Source of the DNA: an uncultured Prevotellaceae bacterium | GTDB lineage: Bacteria > Bacteroidota > Bacteroidia > Bacteroidales > Bacteroidaceae | Direction of reading: 5' to 3' | NCBI GenBank assembly: GCA_902803455.1 | Contig: CADCQC010000330.1 | Coordinates: forward strand, 1-5,092 | DNA length: 5,092 nt | Shown: piece after piece, positions 1-5,092 of the stretch | How the letters are laid out: each line of letters begins with the position of its first letter | Position numbering within the stretch: position 1 is the first letter of the stretch | Made by a program: the position numbers and the translations under genes | Notes under the pieces: generated by a model | What the model was told of the DNA's origin: nothing | Seen by the model: the letters and a program-made list of their open reading frames with translations, nothing else | Database searches by the model: none

Positions 1-1332
1 ATCATCGAAGATACTCCAGTCACCGCTATTGCCTTCATCCTTGCGGACACCAATCTTCAGATTGCCGTCTTTCACCAGAATCAGCACGGCGTTGTCGTCG
101 CAATAACCAGCTGCGAAGAATTCATCAGCGGCTTCCATGTTGTTGGGGATAGAGAAGGTTTCTCCGGTTTCCTCATCGGTGGCTGTACTCCATGAGCCTG
201 TTGTCATATTGGCTGTCAGACCGGCAGAGAAGGGAGAGGCGATGGGGGTTACCAGACTGTCTGCGCTGGTGGCAGCATAGATGACAGCATATTTTGACTC
301 CTTATTCTGGGCCTTGTAGTTGTTATAGGCGGGTTGGGCGTCACCTGCACGATAGAAAGCGTGAACATTGGCTTTATAAATACCTTCCTTCAGATCTGTG
401 ATATTCTGATAGGTGTCGTAGGTCTTGTTGTAATGCTCTGCATTGTTCTTCGGGTTATAACCTCCGAAGGTCGTACCTGACCATCCGTCATATTTGTTGC
501 CGTCAAACGTATAGTTGGTGATGAACATCTTGGTCACGTCAATAGGATTGTCTACTGTGGCATTACCATAGTTCTCACGAGCCAGTTCTTCCTCACGCTC
601 AAGAATGGCTTTCTTGGCTGCTTCGATAGCTGCATTGATTTCTTCAAGAGTGCTGCTGGTGTTGTTGTAGACTGCGATTTGATCGGCTACGTTGGCACCA
701 ATGGCCTCGGCCTGATTCAGCACGTCCTTCAAACTCATGGCGGCTTCATAGGTCGTCATGGCAAGGTCGTAAGCATCACCAGTGGCCTCAGGTATCAGCT
801 TCCAGTCAATAAACGAACCGTCATCTGGTGTACAGTTGGCACTCAGTGCGGTGTTCTCGGGATTCTCCACACGGTTCAATCCCACAAACTTCGTGTTGTC
901 GTTGACGGTTGGGTTGATAACTGATGGAGACAGGCGGTATACCTGATTGCCCATGTCCGTAATCTCCCAACGCCAGTCAGGCTGGTTGTTGTAGTCTACG
1001 TACATGCCGATACCGTCTTCGACAAACCACCACATCTTCCAAGCATTTTGGGTTTTCACAAAGTCGGTAAGAGTGTAGAAGCCTTCTGGCTGCAACTCAA
1101 TCTTTACTTTCAGGCCGGTCTTGCCTACACTGGCTTGGGTGCCCCAGGCATTGCCTTGTGTGAAGAGGAGTTGGCTGCCTACATTGTAAAAGTAGTAGAC
1201 TTCTCCATTTACCAAACTTGCAAATTCCGTAGGAATGGCGGGCTCTTGCCAGACATTTGCATCCACGGCTTTCACCGTACTGCTCCCGAAAAGAAACAAT
1301 ACGCCTAAAACAAGTAGTTTTGCAATTTTCAT
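1..1332 (-). CDS. Secreted multidomain protein with carbohydrate-binding-like C-terminal domain (partial, 3' end missing)
   Basis: The minus frame is open without a stop from ATG at 1332-1330 to the left edge: 444 codons, C-terminus missing. Residues 1-22 (MKIAKLLVLGVLFLFGSSTVKA) form a typical signal peptide, with likely cleavage after KA. Residues about 25-180 are beta-rich and aromatic and end in a DWKL motif, resembling the beta-trefoil-like domains of Bacteroidales surface proteins. Residues about 185-258 are predicted helical (Ala/Glu/Lys-rich, e.g. LEEINAAIEAAKKAILEREE) and look like a helical spacer. From about 262 a beta-sandwich of galactose-binding type follows: NPIDVTKMFITNYTFDG, then GWSG at 283-286, EGIYKANVHAFYRAG at 316-330, and LKIGVRKDEGNSGDWSIFDD at 425-444. 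Such proteins in this order are usually annotated as hypothetical and often lie near glycan-use genes. The role is inferred as binding or processing of polysaccharide outside the cytoplasm; no catalytic motif is visible. The real gene covers the shadow plus-strand frames here. Confidence 0.88.
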   Translation of the reverse strand, partial: MKIAKLLVLGVLFLFGSSTVKAVDANVWQEPAIPTEFASLVNGEVYYFYNVGSQLLFTQGNAWGTQASVGKTGLKVKIELQPEGFYTLTDFVKTQNAWKMWWFVEDGIGMYVDYNNQPDWRWEITDMGNQVYRLSPSVINPTVNDNTKFVGLNRVENPENTALSANCTPDDGSFIDWKLIPEATGDAYDLAMTTYEAAMSLKDVLNQAEAIGANVADQIAVYNNTSSTLEEINAAIEAAKKAILEREEELARENYGNATVDNPIDVTKMFITNYTFDGNKYDGWSGTTFGGYNPKNNAEHYNKTYDTYQNITDLKEGIYKANVHAFYRAGDAQPAYNNYKAQNKESKYAVIYAATSADSLVTPIASPFSAGLTANMTTGSWSTATDEETGETFSIPNNMEAADEFFAAGYCDDNAVLILVKDGNLKIGVRKDEGNSGDWSIFDD

Positions 1333-1362
1333 AAAGGTTAAATTTAAATAGTTAATAAATTG

Positions 1363-1374
1363 GCAAATGTTTGC
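1363..1374. repeat. Short inverted repeat GCAAA-tg-TTTGC in the leader of the secreted-protein gene
   Basis: A perfect 5-bp inverted repeat around a 2-bp centre, about 30 bp upstream of the ATG of the leftward gene. CAAATG is also repeated directly at 1364-1369 and 1376-1381. It could be an operator-like site, but it is short and AT-rich sequence yields such repeats by chance. Confidence 0.3.
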
Positions 1375-1487
1375 ACAAATGCTGAGTAATTAATAAAGGT
1401 TTGTATTCAATGTTAATAGATAGAGTTTTTAAAACAGCTCTCAATGCTACACAAAGGGTTCTTTTACATCTTTTAATGATTGTTTGG

Positions 1488-1518
1488 CAAAGATAATAAA
1501 AAAAATCATATCATCACA
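1488..1518 (-). promoter_or_regulatory. Bacteroidetes-type promoter for the leftward secreted-protein gene
   Basis: On the minus strand TATCTTTG (1495-1488) matches the Bacteroidetes -7 consensus TAnnTTTG exactly. A TGTG (1518-1515) lies 19 bp upstream, one mismatch from the -33 TTTG. It is preceded by AT-rich DNA with long A/T runs. Transcription would start near 1482, giving a leader of roughly 150 nt before the ATG at 1332. The weaker -33 element makes this a moderate call. Confidence 0.6.
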
Positions 1519-1748
1519 CTTTTTCGGAAAAAAAAACACGAAATGTGTATTTTTACACTTATTCTGTTTTCCAAGAGCAAGAAATGGCTGTTTTTTTATG
1601 TTTTACGACATTTTTTGGACTGAAGAATTGTAGTTTTGTTTCATTTCTATTTGATTTTGTGTACTTGATAGCTTTATTCGATTTCTTTTTCTTTTTTTTC
1701 TATGTCAAGATGATGGACCCTCTGCTGCGTAAAAATATCCTTTTTCAT

Positions 1749-1779
1749 TTTGTCCTGAGCGCGGTTTTCGTTATCTTTG
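1749..1779 (+). promoter_or_regulatory. Consensus Bacteroidetes housekeeping-sigma promoter for the sigma factor operon
   Basis: TTTG at 1749-1752, a 19-bp spacer, and TATCTTTG at 1772-1779 match the Bacteroidetes primary-sigma consensus (TTTG-N19-TAnnTTTG) at every defined position. The expected transcription start is near 1785. The operon therefore seems to be read by the housekeeping sigma factor rather than depending solely on its own sigma. The -7 box covers the TTG at 1777 that would give the longest sigma factor frame, so translation must begin downstream of it. Confidence 0.85.
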
Positions 1780-1839
1780 TGGCATGAATTGAAAAACTCT
1801 TTATCTGCTTATGACTATATGATTGATGCTAACTACGAA

Positions 1840-2496
1840 ATGGAGCATCCAAAGATTATTATAAAAATAGGTGAGAAGGATATGACGCAAGAAGAGGTCG
1901 TGGAGGCGCTCATTCGAAGGGATGAGAGAGTCACACAGATTTTTTTCTTCAATAAGTGCAGACCTCTGTTTATCTCTATCATCGACAAAATCTTTGATTG
2001 CCATGTAGATTATGATGAGTTCGTCAGCGAGTTGTATCTTTATCTGATGCAGCCGGGGACCGACGGACAAGATGCGCATGCCATAAGGTCTTTTTCCTTC
2101 CGTAGTTCTCTCTTCTCATGGTTAAGTACGGTGGCTATCAGATTTTTCTTAAGAAACAAAAATCGTCTGATAGGAAATGCCGGAGAAACGTCTCTTTCTA
2201 TTGTACCCCTTCATGAGAAGATCATGATTCCGACAAGTGAGGAGCAAATGAATGCTGAGGCCATTATGCAAGTGGAACAGGTCTTCGAACTGATGAAAAA
2301 AAACAAAAGGGGACAGCGTCTGAAGGATGTGGAGAGATATATCCTTGTGATACGACTGATTGAGATTTATGGCCGTGAGGTGGATGAGGTGGCTCAGATA
2401 CTCGGCGTCAATAAGTCTGCTGTTTATAATATCAAGATGAGAGCAATGAATGCTTTCAGAAAAGCCTACACTAAAGATTTGAATGGGCATGAATAG
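1840..2496 (+). CDS. Sigma-70 family (ECF-like) RNA polymerase sigma factor
   Basis: About 218 residues from ATG 1840, within the usual range for ECF-type factors. Region 2 spans about residues 33-103: FFFNKCRPLFISIIDKIF, then DYDEFVSELYLYLM, which corresponds to the core-binding helices, then FRSSLFSWLSTVAIRFFLRN in the promoter-melting part. A linker follows, then region 4 (about 145-210) with a helix-turn-helix, EVDEVAQILGVNKSAVYNIK, for -35/-33 recognition. No extra C-terminal domain is seen. The open frame extends up to TTG 1777, but that codon lies inside the -7 promoter box. Possible starts are ATG 1819, 1840 and 1882; 1882 opens directly with the conserved helix MTQEEVVEALIRRD, and 1840 is a compromise. 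The next gene overlaps its stop, so the two products are probably made together. The overlapped partner begins with an anti-sigma-like segment, which suggests cognate regulation. Confidence 0.9.
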   Translation: MEHPKIIIKIGEKDMTQEEVVEALIRRDERVTQIFFFNKCRPLFISIIDKIFDCHVDYDEFVSELYLYLMQPGTDGQDAHAIRSFSFRSSLFSWLSTVAIRFFLRNKNRLIGNAGETSLSIVPLHEKIMIPTSEEQMNAEAIMQVEQVFELMKKNKRGQRLKDVERYILVIRLIEIYGREVDEVAQILGVNKSAVYNIKMRAMNAFRKAYTKDLNGHE

Positions 2497-3541
2497 AAAA
2501 ATGAAAGATAATAGTAATAAAAGGTATGGCAAATGCCTCAATGATGAGCTGCTGGCTGCCTTTTTGGAGGGGAATGCCTCGCTCCAAGAGACAATGGCCA
2601 TTGCCCATGCTGCGCATGAGCATGATGAGATCAGTAGTGTCATCGAGATCTATGAGGCTGTCAACAAGCAATTCAATGAGGATTTCACATCAAAAGATGG
2701 GGCTGAAATCGTTGATTTGTCCGCGGATATGGGTGATCAGTTGCCCTATACGGCGATGGCGGCCACCACGACTGCTAATGATTGTGTGTGGGCTTGTGAG
2801 CGCTATATCATGATGCGGATGGGAATGGAATGTGATGACCGTAAACTGCGCGAGGTGGCGCTGAAAAATAATTGGCTGAATGAGCGGGGGACACCTTTAT
2901 ATAATATTGGAAGACTGCTTGAATGGGCAAACCTGAGCGTTGCCAGAAGATTTGAGGGGACGATCGACATGCTCTCTCATGAAATCGAGGAAGGATGTCA
3001 TGTGATCGTGGCAGTGGATGGAAATGAATTGTTGGGTAATTATGATGAGGAGAAGGTGAAGGATTTCCTCATCGGAGAGACTGCCAACCATGCCGTGGTC
3101 GTATCCCGTGTGGATCTGGAAAATGATTTCGTGGAAGTGCATGATCCTCAAAGCAAGCAACAGATCGACAGATATCCAATGGAACAGTTCTTGGATGCAT
3201 GGGAGGATTCTCATCGCTTTATGGTCTCTGTCATCGAAAAGGGGAGAAGATCTTATATTCCATCACCTATTGATATTTCTGACGTGACACTTAGTGATGA
3301 ACTCTTATTGCTGACGGAGGCTATTGCTGAAAACGTTCATGAGGTATGGGCAAGTAAAAGAATGGATGAGGGGTGGACGTATGGACCTTCAAGAAATGAT
3401 ATGCTCAAACAAACACCTTGTATGGTGCCTTATAGCGAACTGTCGGATAAAGAGAAAGAATACGATAGGGCTACCGCCATGCAGTCGATCAAATTGTTGC
3501 AGAAATTAGGTTATGTCGTAGAAAAAAGACCAAAGAGATGA
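2489..3541 (+). CDS. Anti-sigma-like / C39-like cysteine peptidase / RyR domain fusion protein
   Basis: Residues are numbered from the longest start, ATG 2483 (352 aa). ATG 2489 overlaps the sigma stop by 8 bp and ATG 2501 follows it; the start is uncertain. No signal peptide or membrane segment is seen, so a cytosolic protein is expected. Residues about 18-60 (CLNDELLAAFLEGNASLQET, then a helix) resemble anti-sigma N-termini, but the H-x3-C-x2-C zinc motif is replaced by HAAHEHDE. Residues about 85-252 look like a C39/papain-fold peptidase: ANDCVWACERYIMMRMG (Cys101), a GTPLYNIGRLLEWANL segment, ANHAVVVSRVD (His203) and VEVHDPQ (Asp221) form a plausible Cys-His-Asp triad. A Gln at the usual distance before the Cys is not evident. 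Residues about 283-347 match the RyR repeat: VHEVWASKRMDEGWTYGPSR, then CMVPYSELSDKEKEYDR and ALKLLGY-type IKLLQKLGYVVEK. The family's biochemical role is unknown; a role as sensor and regulator of the preceding sigma factor is inferred from position and domains. Confidence 0.85.
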   Translation: MNRKMKDNSNKRYGKCLNDELLAAFLEGNASLQETMAIAHAAHEHDEISSVIEIYEAVNKQFNEDFTSKDGAEIVDLSADMGDQLPYTAMAATTTANDCVWACERYIMMRMGMECDDRKLREVALKNNWLNERGTPLYNIGRLLEWANLSVARRFEGTIDMLSHEIEEGCHVIVAVDGNELLGNYDEEKVKDFLIGETANHAVVVSRVDLENDFVEVHDPQSKQQIDRYPMEQFLDAWEDSHRFMVSVIEKGRRSYIPSPIDISDVTLSDELLLLTEAIAENVHEVWASKRMDEGWTYGPSRNDMLKQTPCMVPYSELSDKEKEYDRATAMQSIKLLQKLGYVVEKRPKR

Positions 3542-5092
3542 TCCGGAAAATTTTATTGATTGCAGCTGCTGTGATGGGGTGTCACCTTTCGGTGATGGGC
3601 CAGTCTCGTATTACTGAGAATATTGATTTCGACTGGAAATTTCGCTTGGGTGAGGTGCAAGGTGCGCATCTGGCGGATTTTGATGATAGCGACTGGGAGA
3701 CGGTCCATGTGCCTCACGATTTTCAGATTCATCAACCTTGGGTGGTGCCGGATGCATCGGAAAAGGCTGACAACACCAACGAGGCGGCTAATATCAAAAG
3801 CAGGCTTTCCTCAAGAGGTTTCAAAGAAATGGGCGTGGGATGGTACCGTAAACACATCACTCCGCCTGCTTCTTGGAAAGGAAAACGCATTTTGCTCGAC
3901 TTTGAGGGTATCATGTATGTCGGCGATGTGTATCTCAATGGTGTCCGCGTGGGGGGCACGGATTATGGATATGTCGGATTTGGAATAGATGTGACCAGAC
4001 AACTCAGATTGGGGGAGGACAATGTGATTGCTGTCTGTGCCAATACGATGCAGCCTCAGAACTCAAGATGGTATACGGGTGGGGGACTTTTCCGTGATGT
4101 CTATCTGGTTGTCACTGACCCTCAGCAATATTTCTCACGCAACAGTCTTTATATCACTACGCCTAAAGCGGAAGAGAAAGAGGCCAGAGTGGTCATCCAG
4201 GCTGAGATGTTCTGTGGATTGAAAATCGATAACCTGACGGTCCACACGCAGATCTTCTCTCCTGATGGCTCAATTTGTTGTGACAATACGAAACAGATTC
4301 CTTTCAATAGGAAAATGAAAGAGAATGAGCACATCGTGCTCGACACCTTGATCGGGCATCCGATGAGATGGTCGTGTGAATCGCCAAATCTTTATCGTGC
4401 TAAAGTGGAATTGCTGCGGCCGGACGGACAGGTGGCGGATGTGGTGGAGGAGAACTTCGGCATCCGGAAAGTGGAATTCTCACCTGACTTTGGCTTGAAG
4501 TTGAATGGAAAGAAAGTGGTTCTCAAGGGTATCGCTAACCACCATTCTCTGGGTGCCTTGGGGGCGGCTGCCTATCCCCGTGCGATAGAAAAACGCTTAC
4601 AGTTGCTCAAAGATTTTGGATTCAATCATATCCGCACGTCTCATAATCCGTATTCCAAGTCCTTCCTTGACCTGTGTGATCAGTATGGTTTCCTGGTCGT
4701 TGATGAATTATACGACAAATGGTTGACTTCTTTTACCGGAGGCAGAAAGGATTGGATGCAACTTTGGCCTTATGATCTGCCTGAATGGATCAAGCGCGAC
4801 CGCAACCATCCATCTGTCATCATCTGGTCCTTAGGCAATGAGTTGCAGGGGTTCTGGGAACTGCCCTTCCATGATTGGGGCGTCACCACCTATCGTATGA
4901 TGAAGCCTGTGCTGCTCAGATATGACAACACGCGTCCGATCACGGTGGCCATGCATCCCAGAGTGAGGTCTTTGGAGACTGACTCTCTGCCTGCACCACT
5001 GGTTCATGAGACGGATATCGCTTCCTACAATTACAGATATATGTATTTCCCTGGCGACGGAAGGCGCTTCCCCAACATGATCTTCTATCAGA
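3538..5092 (+). CDS. Glycoside hydrolase family 2 enzyme (beta-galactosidase/beta-glucuronidase-like), exported (partial, 3' end missing)
   Basis: 518 codons are present before the right edge. The ATG at 3538 overlaps the preceding stop as ATGA, so translational coupling is likely. Residues 1-21 (MIRKILLIAAAVMGCHLSVMG) are a signal peptide; cleavage before QSRI is likely, although Cys15 leaves a weak lipoprotein reading. Domains in order: jelly-roll sugar-binding domain (about 24-185; DWETVHVPHDF, GVGWYRKHI, GIMYVGDVYLNGVRVGG, NSRWYTGGGLFRDVYL), immunoglobulin-like domain (about 190-310, ending FGIRKVEF), and a TIM barrel starting near 312 (LKLNGKKVVLKGIANHHSLG). Conserved barrel signatures are IRTSHNPYSKSFLDLCDQYG (His369-Asn370-Pro371) and RDRNHPSVIIWSLGNE, whose Glu435 is the acid/base. 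The nucleophile Glu would follow the final visible IFYQ, just beyond the window. It should hydrolyse a beta-linked sugar in the periplasm or at the surface; substrate cannot be told from sequence. GH2 enzymes of this order often carry further C-terminal domains, which are not visible here. Confidence 0.93.
   Translation, partial: MIRKILLIAAAVMGCHLSVMGQSRITENIDFDWKFRLGEVQGAHLADFDDSDWETVHVPHDFQIHQPWVVPDASEKADNTNEAANIKSRLSSRGFKEMGVGWYRKHITPPASWKGKRILLDFEGIMYVGDVYLNGVRVGGTDYGYVGFGIDVTRQLRLGEDNVIAVCANTMQPQNSRWYTGGGLFRDVYLVVTDPQQYFSRNSLYITTPKAEEKEARVVIQAEMFCGLKIDNLTVHTQIFSPDGSICCDNTKQIPFNRKMKENEHIVLDTLIGHPMRWSCESPNLYRAKVELLRPDGQVADVVEENFGIRKVEFSPDFGLKLNGKKVVLKGIANHHSLGALGAAAYPRAIEKRLQLLKDFGFNHIRTSHNPYSKSFLDLCDQYGFLVVDELYDKWLTSFTGGRKDWMQLWPYDLPEWIKRDRNHPSVIIWSLGNELQGFWELPFHDWGVTTYRMMKPVLLRYDNTRPITVAMHPRVRSLETDSLPAPLVHETDIASYNYRYMYFPGDGRRFPNMIFYQ

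Larger units (their letters stand above)
1333..1748. other. AT-rich divergent intergenic region
   Basis: About 400 bases without a credible gene. The left part (about 1333-1482) is the untranslated leader of the leftward gene, with the short inverted repeat at 1363-1374 and a taaccttt sequence just before its ATG instead of a Shine-Dalgarno site. The middle (1496-1560) has long A/T runs and a small hairpin-capable repeat, GTGTA-TTTT-TACAC at 1545-1558. The remainder to 1748 is T-rich on the plus strand. An open frame at 1545-1787 encodes only low-complexity Phe-rich sequence, consistent with poly-T DNA, and is not a gene. No tRNA, CRISPR or insertion sequence was seen. Confidence 0.7.

Noticed and set aside
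679..1308. Plus-strand frames of 81 and 86 residues within the leftmost region
   Set aside because: Both are antisense to the continuous 444-codon minus frame with a signal peptide and clear protein-like composition.
1545..1558. GTGTA-TTTT-TACAC hairpin as a terminator
   Set aside because: The stem is only 5 bp and AT-rich, and no gene ends next to it; both flanking genes point away.
1614..1638. TAGTTTTG with an upstream TTTG, a second possible plus-strand promoter
   Set aside because: The spacing is only about 13 bp instead of about 19, in T-rich DNA where such matches arise by chance. The promoter at 1749-1779 is far better.
1545..1787. Plus-strand 80-residue frame rich in Phe, membrane-like
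   Set aside because: The Phe runs come from poly-T intergenic DNA. It has no family resemblance, and it runs through the consensus promoter of the sigma operon.
2149..2643. A 164-residue minus-strand open frame across the sigma/fusion junction
   Set aside because: It lies wholly antisense to two well-supported genes. Its sequence is Leu/Ser/His-rich, as expected from the reverse of the coding frame, and it has no promoter-like signal or recognisable domain.
3580..3584. Lipoprotein signal at Cys15 of the GH2 protein (VMGC)
   Set aside because: Met at the -2 position is a poor lipobox match, and a better ordinary signal-peptidase site (VMG before QSRI) follows; it is not excluded but less likely.

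Overview
The window looks like chromosomal DNA from a gut-type Bacteroidales, most likely Prevotella/Segatella or a close relative. The reasons are a textbook Bacteroidetes promoter (TTTG, 19 bp, TATCTTTG), AT-rich leaders without clear Shine-Dalgarno sites, moderate-GC coding DNA, and secreted polysaccharide-related proteins of types common in that order. The genus is an inference; there is no rRNA or marker gene to confirm it.

Layout: two transcription units diverge from an AT-rich intergenic region (about 1333-1839). To the left, on the minus strand, is the 5' part of a gene for a secreted protein. It has a signal peptide, a beta-rich N-terminal domain, a helical linker and a beta-sandwich carbohydrate-binding-like domain, and it runs off the left edge. 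To the right, on the plus strand, three tightly packed genes follow one promoter: a sigma-70-family sigma factor; a soluble three-part protein with an anti-sigma-like N-terminus, a C39/papain-like cysteine peptidase domain and a C-terminal RyR (ryanodine receptor repeat) domain; and an exported glycoside hydrolase family 2 enzyme that runs off the right edge. The reading frames overlap (8 or 14 bp, then 4 bp as ATGA), so the three genes are probably co-transcribed and translationally coupled.

The most interesting item is the sigma factor / peptidase-RyR pair. Bacteroidetes sigma factors that control glycan-use genes are normally paired with a membrane-spanning FecR-type anti-sigma factor that hears an outer-membrane TonB transducer. 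Here the partner has no signal peptide or membrane segment, has lost the Cys ligands of zinc anti-sigma domains, and carries an apparently intact Cys-His-Asp peptidase core plus a RyR ligand-binding-type module. This suggests a cytosolic signal-sensing switch controlling a sigma factor, with a glycosidase as co-expressed output or neighbour. The domain calls rest on motifs read by eye; the regulatory model is inference.
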